A DNA stretch of 64,000 nucleotides, taken from contig CBDCHP010000018.1 in assembly GCA_965217265.1 (NCBI GenBank), positions 62,001 to 126,000 on the forward strand. Reading direction: 5' to 3'. The position numbers and the translations under genes are program-made. Below are positions 1 to 7,689 of this stretch, piece by piece. The notes under the pieces are model-generated. The model was not told the DNA's origin and ran no database searches. It saw nothing but the letters and a program-made list of their open reading frames with translations. Positions within the stretch are counted from its first letter, which is position 1. Every line of letters starts with the position of its first letter. This stretch comes from JAGRGG01 sp965217265. Its GTDB lineage: Bacteria > Pseudomonadota > Alphaproteobacteria > Geminicoccales > Geminicoccaceae.

Positions 1-2
1 TC

Positions 3-1202
3 GGCCACAGCCACCCGCGCGTGATCGGGGCGATCAAGGAGCAGCTCGATCGCATCCCCTTCGCCCACACCGGTTTCTTCACCAGCGAACCGGCCGAGGA
101 TCTCGCCGACCACCTGATCGCGCGGGCGCCTGCGGGCCTCGACAAGGTCTACCTCGTCTCGGGCGGCTCCGAGGCGATGGAGGCGGCGCTGAAGCTGGCG
201 CGGCAGTACTACCTGGAGATCGGCGAGCCCGAACGGCGCCGCTTCGTCGCCCGAAGGCAGAGCTACCACGGCAACACGCTGGGCGCCTTGGCCGTCGGCG
301 GCAACCAGTGGCGCCGGGCCCAGTTCGAGCCGATCCTGATCGAGGTCGACCACCTGACGCCCTGCTACCCCTACCGCGAGCGGGACGCGATCGAGAACGA
401 CGACGCCTTCGTCACCCGCCTCGTCCAGGAACTGGAGGAGCACCTGCGCGAGGTCGGGCCGGAGACCGTGCTCGCCTTCGTCGCCGAGCCGGTCGTGGGC
501 GCGACGCTGGGCGCGGTGCCGGCGCTGCCCGGCTATTTTCGCCGGATCAAGGAGGTCCTGGACCGGCACGGCATCCTTCTCATCCTGGACGAGGTGATGT
601 GCGGCATGGGCCGGACCGGGCGGCTGTTCGCCTGCGAGGACGACGACGTGGCGCCCGACCTGATCGCGATCGCCAAGGGCCTGGGTGCCGGCTACCAGCC
701 GATCGGCGCCACCTTGGTCCATAAGAAGATCGTCGACGCGATCGAGCGGGGCTCCGGCTTCTTCCAGCACGGCCACACCTACATGGGCCACCCGACCGCC
801 TGCGCCGGGGCACTCGCCGTGCAGCGGACGATCGAGGAGGACGGCCTCTTGGAACGGGTCCGCAGCCTGGGCGATGCCCTGGACAGGCGCCTGTGCGCCG
901 CCTTCGCGAACCACCCGAACGTCGGCGACATCCGCGGTCGGGGCCTGTTCCGCGGCCTCGAACTGGTCAAGGACCGGGGCGGCAAGGAACCGTTCGACCC
1001 GGCCCAGAAGCTGCACGCCAAGATCAAGGCGGCGGCGATGGAGGACGGCCTGATGTGCTACCCAATGGGCGGCACGATCGACGGCAAACACGGCGACCAC
1101 ATCCTCCTCGCCCCGCCTTTTATCGTCGAGGAAGCGGACCTGGATACGATCGTCGATCATTTGCGGGGTGCGGTTGATCGGGCGGTTGGGGAGGTGGGCT
1201 GA
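3..1202 (+). CDS. class III PLP-dependent aminotransferase, 5' truncated by window edge
   Basis: The open frame is already reading GHSHPRV at base 3, so the true start lies before the window. The remaining 399 residues carry the fold-type I class-III signatures: a glycine/serine phosphate-binding segment (SGGSEAMEAALKLARQY), the DEVMCGMGRTG stretch with the cofactor aspartate, and the Schiff-base lysine in AIAKGLGAGYQPIGA. The family moves amino groups between an omega-amino or amino-acid donor and a keto acid, using pyridoxal phosphate in the cytoplasm. Substrate cannot be read from sequence; GabT/BioA-like and aspartate-aminotransferase-family labels are all possible. It converges on the minus-strand TPR gene with a 10-nt gap. 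Confidence 0.88.
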   Translation, partial: GHSHPRVIGAIKEQLDRIPFAHTGFFTSEPAEDLADHLIARAPAGLDKVYLVSGGSEAMEAALKLARQYYLEIGEPERRRFVARRQSYHGNTLGALAVGGNQWRRAQFEPILIEVDHLTPCYPYRERDAIENDDAFVTRLVQELEEHLREVGPETVLAFVAEPVVGATLGAVPALPGYFRRIKEVLDRHGILLILDEVMCGMGRTGRLFACEDDDVAPDLIAIAKGLGAGYQPIGATLVHKKIVDAIERGSGFFQHGHTYMGHPTACAGALAVQRTIEEDGLLERVRSLGDALDRRLCAAFANHPNVGDIRGRGLFRGLELVKDRGGKEPFDPAQKLHAKIKAAAMEDGLMCYPMGGTIDGKHGDHILLAPPFIVEEADLDTIVDHLRGAVDRAVGEVG

Positions 1203-1212
1203 GGCGGGCCGG

Positions 1213-3540
1213 TCAGCGGGCGGCGCCGAGTCTGCGAATGAGGTCGCGGGCTTGGGCAATGGTGATGTCGTAGGCCTTGGCAAGGTGAGTTTGACCGGCC
1301 TCGTCTACAATGACGGCACGCGCGGCGATGAAACAAGCCTCGGCTTCTCGCGCCACTGCGGCGTTCTCGGTCCGATCAGCGAGGAGGATCAGGACTAGGC
1401 CGAGATTAGCGGTCGTCTGTGCCCAGTTCAGCGGGGCCCGCTCGCGAGTGCGCTCCTGCAGTGCGGCGCGGTAGGCTCCTACCGCCGCTTCCAGCCGCCT
1501 CGTGCCGACCTCGTGCTTGCCCAACGTCTGCAGCGCGTTACCGAGATTGTTCTGGATCATTGCCCAGTTCAGCGGCACGCGCTTGCGGGTGTACTCCTGC
1601 AGCGCGGCGCGGTAGACACCTATCGCCTCCTCCAGTCGATCCGTCCTCGCCTCGCGTTCGCCCAGCGTCTGCAGCACTGTGCCGAGGTTGTTCTGAGTCC
1701 CAGCCCAGTCCAGTGGCACATGCTCCCGGACACGCTCCTGTAGCGCGGCGCGGTAGGCTCCTACCGCCTCCTTCAGACGATCCGTTCCCGCTTCACGTTC
1801 ACCCAACGTCTGCAGCGCGGTACCGAGGTTGTTCTGAGTCATCGCCCAGTCTAGCGGCACGCGCTTACGGGTCCACTCCTCCAGCGCGGCGCGGTAAGCA
1901 CTGACTGCCTCTTCCAGACGATCCGTCCCCGCCTCGTGCTCGGCTAGCGTCTGCAGCGCGTTGCCAAGGTTACTCTGGGTCCCGGCCCAGTCCAGTGGCA
2001 CACGTTCCCGGACACGCTCCTGTAGCGCGGCACGGTATGCTTCTACTGCCTCCACCAGACGTTCTGTGCCTGCCTCGCGCTTGCCCAGCGTCCACAGCAC
2101 GTTGCCGAGGTTATCCTGGGCCATTGCCCAGTTCAGCGGCACACGCTCGCGGGTCCACTCCTCTAGCGCCGCACGGTAGGTGCGCACTGCCTCCTCCAGA
2201 CGATCCGTGCCTGCCTCGCGTTCGCCAAGGCGCAACAGCGCGGTACCGAGGTTGTTCTGAGTCATCGCCCAGTCTAGCGGGGCGCGCTCCCGAGTCCGCT
2301 CCTCCAGTGCGGCGCGGTAGGCTCCTACCGCTTCCTCCAGACGATTCATGCCTGCCTCGCGCTTGCCCAATGTCTGCAGCGCATTGCCAAGATTGTTCTG
2401 GATCATCGCCCAGTCTAGCGGCACACGCTCCCGGGCGAGTTCCTCCAGCGCGGCACGATAGGCACGCACCGCCTCCTCCAGATGATCCGTGCCTACCTCG
2501 CGTTCGCCCAGGGTTGCCAGCGCGTTACCGAGGTTGGTCTGGGTCATCGCCCAATCCAGCGGCGCGCGCTCGCGAGCGTACTCCTGCAGCGTGACACGGA
2601 AGGTGCCTACTGCCTCCTCTAGTCGTGTCGTACCTGCCTCGCGTTCCCCAAGGCGCCATAGTGCGTTACCAAGATTGTTTTGGGTCATTGCCCAACGACC
2701 GGGATGGTCAGCGCGGGGGATGGTGTCGAGCACGCGGCGGTAGAGGTCGATCGCGTCAGCGAGCGCAGCATTGTCGCCGTATTCGTCGCCCTGCTGCTGG
2801 ACCGTGTTGGCTTGGCTCAGGCGATAGACGAAGCGTTCCTCGTCGGCGTCGGCGGGAAGGAGGTTGGCGGCGGCGGCGTAGTGGGCGGCGGCTTCTTGGT
2901 AGGCGAAACGGAGCGCCGCGGCGGCGCCGCGCTCAGCGCGGGTCTCGGCGGCGCTCAAGCGGCGTTGCCGGGTAGCGGCCTCCTGTTCGGCGATGGCCGC
3001 GAGGTCGAGCGCCTCGGCCTCGGCGAGGGTGTCATCGGCGGCAAGGAAGTCGCCGCGCTCGATCTCCTCGGCGGCGCGCTCGCGCAGGGCCTGCACGTCG
3101 AGGTCGTCGCCCGACAGGCGGCGCAGGCGGGCGGTGAGGGCTTGGAACTTATCGGCTTTGGCGCGCAAGAGGCGCTCGGCCTCGGCGGGGTCGAGACGAT
3201 CGATGTCCTCGCCGAAGTTGCGCAGGATGGCTTCGAGGGCGACGAGCGGGACGCCCCTCTCGGCGTGGATCTCGCGCACGAGGTCATCGTACAAGCCTTC
3301 GATGTCGCCGCGCTCGACCTGCCGGGAATCGGTGAAGCCGGCGAATTCTAAGGCGTCCGTGAAGATGCCGAACAGGAAGGTTGTCAAGGTAACGAGGACC
3401 ACGATCCCTGTGAGGAGCGGATGCTTGCCGGCCTTAATCGTCAGGCCACGGATCAGCCCGCTGAGGCGGGTGAAGACGTGCACGAGGCGCCGGACGAGGC
3501 TGGGACGGGGCGGCGCGTTGGGCTGGGGCGTGTCCGACAT
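1213..3540 (-). CDS. membrane-anchored tetratricopeptide-repeat protein
   Basis: 775 residues from the ATG at 3540; an in-frame start four codons upstream is possible and neither has a clear Shine-Dalgarno. A basic N-terminus is followed by one hydrophobic segment at about residues 41-62 (TGIVVLVTLTTFLFGIF), then an acidic, alanine-rich probable coiled-coil region to about residue 280. From there run nine near-identical 47-residue units and one decayed tenth, each of the type LEEAVxAYRAALEE...PLDWAxTQNNLGNAL. Such repeats are superhelical protein-interaction surfaces. The units are longer than a canonical 34-residue TPR. It is probably a bitopic membrane protein; partner and function are unknown. 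Confidence 0.85.
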   Translation of the reverse strand: MSDTPQPNAPPRPSLVRRLVHVFTRLSGLIRGLTIKAGKHPLLTGIVVLVTLTTFLFGIFTDALEFAGFTDSRQVERGDIEGLYDDLVREIHAERGVPLVALEAILRNFGEDIDRLDPAEAERLLRAKADKFQALTARLRRLSGDDLDVQALRERAAEEIERGDFLAADDTLAEAEALDLAAIAEQEAATRQRRLSAAETRAERGAAAALRFAYQEAAAHYAAAANLLPADADEERFVYRLSQANTVQQQGDEYGDNAALADAIDLYRRVLDTIPRADHPGRWAMTQNNLGNALWRLGEREAGTTRLEEAVGTFRVTLQEYARERAPLDWAMTQTNLGNALATLGEREVGTDHLEEAVRAYRAALEELARERVPLDWAMIQNNLGNALQTLGKREAGMNRLEEAVGAYRAALEERTRERAPLDWAMTQNNLGTALLRLGEREAGTDRLEEAVRTYRAALEEWTRERVPLNWAMAQDNLGNVLWTLGKREAGTERLVEAVEAYRAALQERVRERVPLDWAGTQSNLGNALQTLAEHEAGTDRLEEAVSAYRAALEEWTRKRVPLDWAMTQNNLGTALQTLGEREAGTDRLKEAVGAYRAALQERVREHVPLDWAGTQNNLGTVLQTLGEREARTDRLEEAIGVYRAALQEYTRKRVPLNWAMIQNNLGNALQTLGKHEVGTRRLEAAVGAYRAALQERTRERAPLNWAQTTANLGLVLILLADRTENAAVAREAEACFIAARAVIVDEAGQTHLAKAYDITIAQARDLIRRLGAAR
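1408..2700 (-). repeat. tandem 141-bp repeat array inside the TPR gene
   Basis: About nine in-frame units of 141 bp (47 codons) encode the NNLGNALxTLGEREAGTDRLEEAV units of the TPR protein. DNA identity between units is high even at synonymous positions; for example the CAGTCTAGCGG string near 1848 recurs near 2272 and 2414. This points to recent amplification or gene conversion, and copy number may vary between strains. Confidence 0.85.
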
Positions 3541-3597
3541 GGCGCGTAGCATAGGATGGTTTTGCTGGCGGGGAAACGCGGCTCGGAACGCCCTGCA

Positions 3598-3748
3598 CCG
3601 GCCACCCTGGATCCCCGATCAGGTCGGGGATGACAAGAAGGGGCGGGTTTGGGAGGTATTGAAGCGTCCTTGAGCGTGAATGAACGATGTTGTTCTCGCC
3701 TCCGCTCAAGTTGTCGCACCGGCTTGATCGGGGATCCGAGGTGGCCGG
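3598..3748. repeat. 151-bp palindromic intergenic element (second family)
   Basis: The ends are long inverted repeats: CCGGCCACC-ct-GGATCCCCGATCA at 3598-3621 pairs with TGATCGGGGATCC-ga-GGTGGCCGG at 3725-3748. A smaller hairpin, CCCCGATCAGGTCGGGG, lies inside the left arm. It fills the gap between the gpt end and the divergent-side start of the TPR gene. It resembles the GATCCCCGAYC-type REP/BIME sequences seen in alphaproteobacterial intergenic regions, but only one copy is visible here. It shares no sequence with the AACGCTTCGCG family. Confidence 0.7.
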
Positions 3749-3759
3749 GCCGTGGCGTT

Positions 3760-4245
3760 TTAGGGCTTGATCCGGGTTGCCGAGATCGGCTTGGCGTAGG
3801 CCGGGGCCATGTCCCAGGGGAACAGGATCCAGGTGTCCTGGCTCACCTCGGTGATGAAGGTGTCGACGACCGCCCGCCCGGCCGGCTTGGCGTAGAGGGT
3901 GGCGAAGTGGGCGCGTGGCAGCATCTCGCGGACGATGCGCCCGGTCTGGCCGGTGTCGGCGAGGTCGTCGACGATGAGCGAGCCGGCGCCGTCGCCCGCG
4001 ACGGGCTTGAGGATCTCCGGCCGGCGCTGCGTCTCCTCGTCGTAGGACGCGATGCAGATCGTGTCGATGACGCGCACGTTCAATTCGCGCGCGACGATCT
4101 GCGCCGGGACGAGGCCGCCGCGGGTGATGGCGACGATCCGCTCCCAAGGGCCCTTCTCGGCCAGCCGCCAGGACAGCGCCTTGGCGTCGCGGTGCAGTTC
4201 CTCCCAGGAGACCGGAAAGTAGCGGCGCTCCGCCGTCTGGCTCAA
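3760..4245 (-). CDS. gpt: xanthine phosphoribosyltransferase
   Basis: 161 residues. It follows the E. coli Gpt pattern: WEELHRDAKALSWRLAE, then VAITRGGLVPAQIVARELNVR, the PRPP-binding loop LIVDDLADTGQTGR, AKPAGR, and the C-terminal QDTWILFPWDM. It converts xanthine/guanine and PRPP to nucleotides in the purine salvage pathway. I chose the TTG at 4243-4245 because GGAGAG sits 5 nt upstream and the N-terminus then matches the family; a longer form from another TTG at 4314 has no ribosome site and adds 23 unrelated residues. A second salvage enzyme, hpt, is at 48.3 kb. Confidence 0.9.
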   Translation of the reverse strand: MSQTAERRYFPVSWEELHRDAKALSWRLAEKGPWERIVAITRGGLVPAQIVARELNVRVIDTICIASYDEETQRRPEILKPVAGDGAGSLIVDDLADTGQTGRIVREMLPRAHFATLYAKPAGRAVVDTFITEVSQDTWILFPWDMAPAYAKPISATRIKP

Positions 4246-4388
4246 AGGTGCTCTCCTCTCGCCGGATCGCTTCCGGGGCGGGGGTTTTAGGCCGTCCGGT
4301 CCCCTCTTTGTCAAGGCCGGGCGTTGCCTTCCTTCGGCCCCCGGCCTTAAAGTCTTAGCCGGGTTGGATCGAGCACGAAGGAGGCGGC

Positions 4389-4580
4389 GTGGACGAGGAC
4401 GACGGCCGGGGCAAGCGCGAGGATCTCCAGATCGGCGGCGATTTGGCGCGGCACTCGGTCGAGGAATTGCAAGCCTATCTCGTGGCGCTCGAAGCCGAGC
4501 GGACCCGCGTCGTCGCCGAGATCGCGCGGCGCGGCGACGTGAAGAGCGCCGCCGAGGCCCTGTTCAAGCCGCGCAAGTGA
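4389..4580 (+). CDS. DUF1192 family small protein
   Basis: 63 residues from a GTG preceded by GGAGG at 8-nt spacing. The core LQIGGDLARHSVEELQAYLVALEAERTRVVAEI is a short helical domain typical of the alphaproteobacterial DUF1192 family, whose function is not known. Its TGA stop overlaps the GTG start of the NUDIX gene (GTGA at 4577-4580), so the two are probably translated together. Confidence 0.8.
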   Translation: MDEDDGRGKREDLQIGGDLARHSVEELQAYLVALEAERTRVVAEIARRGDVKSAAEALFKPRK

Positions 4581-5128
4581 ACTACTGCTCCACCTGCGCC
4601 GGCCGGCTGCGGCGCGAGATCCCCCCCGGCGACGAGCGCGCGCGCGACGTCTGCGCCGCCTGCGGCACCGTCCACTACGTCAACCCCAAGATCGTCGTCG
4701 GCAGCGTGTGCACCTTCGGCGACCGGCTGCTCCTCTGCCGCCGGGCGATCGAGCCGCGGCGGGGCTACTGGACGATCCCGGCCGGGTTCATGGAGTTGGG
4801 CGAGACGGCCGAGGCGGGGGCCGCGCGCGAGGCCTGGGAGGAGGCGCGGGCGCGCATCGCGATCGAGGGCCTGCTCGCCGCCTACAGCGTGCCGCGCATC
4901 GACCAAGTCCAGATCCTGTTCAAGGCGCGCCTGCTCGACGACCGGGTGGCGGCGGGGCCGGAGAGCGAGGCCGTGGCGCTGGTCGGCTGGAACGCGATCC
5001 CCTGGGCCGACCTCGCCTTTCCCACCGTGCGGCTCGTTTTGGAGCGGGCGATGCGGGGCACCGAGGCGCCGCTGGTGCCCGACCTCACGCCCGATTCGCT
5101 GGTAGATGGAAGCGGCAAAGCGTGGTAG
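4577..5128 (+). CDS. NUDIX hydrolase with N-terminal zinc ribbon
   Basis: 183 residues from the GTG that overlaps the DUF1192 stop. Four cysteines (residues 4, 7, 26, 29; CSTC...CAAC) form a rubredoxin-like zinc ribbon, as in NudC-type proteins. The NUDIX box follows at about 70-92: GFMELGETAEAG, then REAWEEARA. The usual final Gly of the REUXEEXGU motif is Ala here. The family hydrolyses nucleoside diphosphate derivatives, with NADH/ADP-ribose as plausible substrates. It lacks the SQPWPFPxS signature of true NudC, so the substrate is open. Confidence 0.85.
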   Translation: MNYCSTCAGRLRREIPPGDERARDVCAACGTVHYVNPKIVVGSVCTFGDRLLLCRRAIEPRRGYWTIPAGFMELGETAEAGAAREAWEEARARIAIEGLLAAYSVPRIDQVQILFKARLLDDRVAAGPESEAVALVGWNAIPWADLAFPTVRLVLERAMRGTEAPLVPDLTPDSLVDGSGKAW

Positions 5129-5257
5129 GCACGGCGACGCTGCGACGAGGATTGGCGTTCATGACCCGACGACGAGGGCGACCCCGCATTTAACTGCCGA
5201 CGGCCGAGGTTCGCTCCGGCCGGCGGCCCCGGCCCCGCCCTTCGTCGAGACACGCCC

Positions 5258-5806
5258 TTGTTCACCTTGCACCTTGAGCAACCCCACGACGCCCCCGCCG
5301 TCGAGACCCTCCTGGACCGCTGCTTCGGTCGGGGTCGCCGCCACAAGACCTCGTACCGCTACCGCGACGGCGTGCCGCCGCGGGGCGATCTGTGCCACGT
5401 CGCCGAGGATACCGACGGCGGCCTCGTCGGCGCCATCCGCTACTGGCCGCTCCGGCTCGACTGTTCGGGCGTGCAGGAGCCCGCCCTTCTCCTCGGCCCG
5501 CTCGCGATCGAGCCGGCCTTGCAAGGGCGCGGCATCGGCCGGGCGCTCGTCTTCCACACGCTCGACAAGACCAAGGACGGGTCGTCCGGCCCCGTCTTTC
5601 TCGTCGGCGAGCCGGCCTACTACGCCCGCTTCGGCTTCGAGCCGGCGCCTGGCGGCATCGTCATGCCAAACGAGCAACCGCACCGGCTGCAAGTCGTCCA
5701 TCAAGGCGGTGCTCTGTTGCCGAAGAGTGGCGTCCTGCGCCCGCTCGCTCCCGCCGCGATTGCCCTGGACCGGGGCATCCGTTACACTCAAGGGATCGGG
5801 GCGTAG
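5258..5806 (+). CDS. GNAT N-acetyltransferase (YhbS-like)
   Basis: 182 residues from a TTG. The acetyl-CoA binding motif A is LLGPLAIEPALQGRGIGRAL (QGRGIG at 89-94), and the PAYYARFGFEPA motif is typical of YhbS-type acetyltransferases. The substrate is unknown. The TAG stop (5804-5806) is made of bases that are also nucleotides 8-10 of the tRNA-Pro gene, so the coding sequence and the tRNA overlap by 10 nt on the same strand. Confidence 0.85.
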   Translation: MFTLHLEQPHDAPAVETLLDRCFGRGRRHKTSYRYRDGVPPRGDLCHVAEDTDGGLVGAIRYWPLRLDCSGVQEPALLLGPLAIEPALQGRGIGRALVFHTLDKTKDGSSGPVFLVGEPAYYARFGFEPAPGGIVMPNEQPHRLQVVHQGGALLPKSGVLRPLAPAAIALDRGIRYTQGIGA

Positions 5807-5873
5807 CTCAGCTTGGTAGAGCACCGGCTTTGGGAGCCGGGGGTCGCGTGTTCGAATCACGCCGCCCCGACCA
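5797..5873 (+). tRNA. tRNA-Pro (anticodon TGG)
   Basis: A 77-nt cloverleaf with a perfect 7-bp acceptor stem (CGGGGCG/CGCCCCG), D arm TAGCTCAGCTTGGTAGAGCA, anticodon stem CCGGC/GCCGG around loop TTTGGGA (anticodon TGG), T-loop TTCGAAT, discriminator A and an encoded CCA. Its first 10 nt overlap the end of the GNAT gene. It may be processed from that transcript. Confidence 0.96.
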
Positions 5874-5926
5874 GCGACCGTCACCACGTCGATCCCCGCA
5901 CGCGATTGGGGACTTGAGATCGGCCC

Positions 5927-7132
5927 ATGCCCACCACGTCCCCGAGCCTCGTCATCGGCAACTACAACACGTCCTCGTGGTCGCTCAGGGCCTGGCTCGT
6001 CCTGCGCCAAGCCGGCATCGCCTTCGAGGAGGTCCGCGTGCCCCTGCACCAGGGCGACACGCGCAAGCACTTGCGGGAACTCTCACCGAGCGGGCGGGTG
6101 CCGGTCCTGACGATCGACGGCGTCACCGTCTGGGATTCGCTCAGCATCGCCGAACTGCTGGCCGAGCGCCACCCGGATCTCTGGCCGACAGAGCCCCCTG
6201 CACGGGCAGTCGCCCGCTCGGTCGCGGCCGAGATGCACAGCGGTTTCATCGACCTTCGCGCCTTGATGCCGCTCGACGTTGTCGGCCGCTTCGGCCCGCC
6301 GGGACGGCTGTTGCACGCGGTCGATCGCGACGTGCGCCGCATCAAGGCGATCTGGCGGACCTGCCGCGAAGAGTACGGCGGCGGGGGGGACTTCCTGTTC
6401 GGCGCCTTTACGATCGCGGACGCCTTCATGGCGCCGGTCGCCTCGCGCTTCGTCACCTACGCCATCGACCTCGAACCAGAGATCGACGCCTACGTCGCGG
6501 CCGTCATGGCGTGGCCGGCGATGGTGGCGTGGCAGGAAGCGGCGGCGCGCGAGGTGGCGGCGCTGGCGAAATTGGGCGAACTCGACGTCGAGCGAACGCG
6601 GCGCGGGCCCGACCTGGAGCAGACACGGCGTGGGAAAGACAGGCCGGCCCCGCCGCCGACGCGGCCCGTGCCTCAACCCGCCGCACAAACAAGGTGGCCG
6701 AGCGCGAGGCCGGAGCCGCGGCCGCAAGAGGCGTCGCCGCAAGAAGTGCCGCCGCCGGATGTGCGGCCGACGCCGGCACCGCCCCCGGCGGACAGGCCCC
6801 CGGTCGAGCCCAGGCCCGAGCGGGCGGCGAGGGTGATGCCGGCCCCCGAACCGCCGCCGCGCAGCGCCCCGCCGCCACCGATGCCGCGCGCCGCCGAGCC
6901 GCCGCAGGCGCGGCGGGCACCGCCGGAAAGGCAAGCACCGCTAGAACCCCCACCGTCAAGGCAAGCACCGGCACCCGAGCCGCCGGCAAGGTCGCAGCCG
7001 GGGCGGGAGCCGCGCCCGCCGCGCGAGGGCTATCGCCCGCCGCCGGACGACCTGCCGGACAATCTGCGCCGCTGGCGCCCGGCCGGCAGCGGCGTCAGGT
7101 CCACAAACAACGAAACTCGTCGACGACGCTGA
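5927..7132 (+). CDS. glutathione S-transferase family protein with long proline/arginine-rich tail
   Basis: 401 residues. Residues 1-85 are a thioredoxin-like GST N-domain (GNYNTSSWSLRAWLVLRQAGIAFEEV, SPSGRVPVL, WDSLSIAELLAE), with Ser in SSWS as the likely glutathione-activating residue. Residues 90-220 are the helical C-domain (FLFGAFTIADAFMAPVA). The remaining ~175 residues are low complexity, dominated by Pro, Arg, Ala and Glu, and end in DDLPDNLRRWRP. An ordinary GST is about 220 residues, so the tail is exceptional. The last 38 nt overlap the 3' end of the convergent rppH gene. Confidence 0.8.
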   Translation: MPTTSPSLVIGNYNTSSWSLRAWLVLRQAGIAFEEVRVPLHQGDTRKHLRELSPSGRVPVLTIDGVTVWDSLSIAELLAERHPDLWPTEPPARAVARSVAAEMHSGFIDLRALMPLDVVGRFGPPGRLLHAVDRDVRRIKAIWRTCREEYGGGGDFLFGAFTIADAFMAPVASRFVTYAIDLEPEIDAYVAAVMAWPAMVAWQEAAAREVAALAKLGELDVERTRRGPDLEQTRRGKDRPAPPPTRPVPQPAAQTRWPSARPEPRPQEASPQEVPPPDVRPTPAPPPADRPPVEPRPERAARVMPAPEPPPRSAPPPPMPRAAEPPQARRAPPERQAPLEPPPSRQAPAPEPPARSQPGREPRPPREGYRPPPDDLPDNLRRWRPAGSGVRSTNNETRRRR

Positions 7133-7580
7133 GGTAGACGTCGCGCTTGAACGGCACGATCAGCCCGTGCAGCTTTTCCGGATCGACCCAGCGCCAAGCG
7201 CGGAACTCCGGGTGCGGCAGGTCGAGCCTGATCTCGGCGTCGTCGCCCTTGAAGCGAAACGCCAGCCACTTTTGCGTCTGCCCGCGGTAGCGCCCGCGCC
7301 ACACCCGGCGTCCGACCTCCTGCGGCAGGTCGTACGAGCGCCAGCAGCGGCTCTCCAGCAGGAGGTCGGCCCGTTCGGTGCCGATCTCCTCGGCCATCTC
7401 GCGCCGGCCGGCGTCGAGCGGGGTCTCGCCCGGGTCGATGCCGCCCTGCGGCATCTGCCACGCCTCGCCGGCGACGTCGTGGCGCTGGCCGACGAAGACG
7501 CGGCCGTCGGTTGAGAGCAAGAAGATCCCGACGCACAGCCGGTAGCCGGGCTTTGCCGTCTCGCTCACATCGCAGGTCAT
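7095..7580 (-). CDS. rppH: RNA pyrophosphohydrolase
   Basis: 161 residues, ATG with GGAGGA 8 nt upstream. The NUDIX box GGIDPGETPLDAGRREMAEEIG spans about 46-67, and the protein has the RppH/YgdP features YRLCVGIFLL, WQMPQGG and the C-terminal RAWRWVDPEKL...FKRDVY. It removes pyrophosphate from the 5' triphosphate end of mRNA, starting decay by RNase E. It is the last gene of the gpmI-envC-ctpA-YibQ set, an order common in alphaproteobacteria. Its 3' end overlaps the opposite-strand GST tail. Confidence 0.93.
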   Translation of the reverse strand: MTCDVSETAKPGYRLCVGIFLLSTDGRVFVGQRHDVAGEAWQMPQGGIDPGETPLDAGRREMAEEIGTERADLLLESRCWRSYDLPQEVGRRVWRGRYRGQTQKWLAFRFKGDDAEIRLDLPHPEFRAWRWVDPEKLHGLIVPFKRDVYLSVVDEFRCLWT

Positions 7581-7689
7581 CCGTCGATCCTCCTCCCGTA
7601 CCGCCGAGCGGCGTCCCGTGGGTTATCTATCGCAAAACCGCCGGGCGCTGCGGCCCGAAATCGCACCGATCGTCGTATTCGCCCCCCGC

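Noticed and set aside
1408..2700. CRISPR array
   Set aside because: The 141-bp periodicity is a coding repeat with no unique spacers. No CRISPR-like short direct repeats were seen in the window.
4577..5128. NudC NAD(+) diphosphatase
   Set aside because: The zinc ribbon and NUDIX box are similar, but the SQPWPFPxS motif after the box is missing and the protein is too short.
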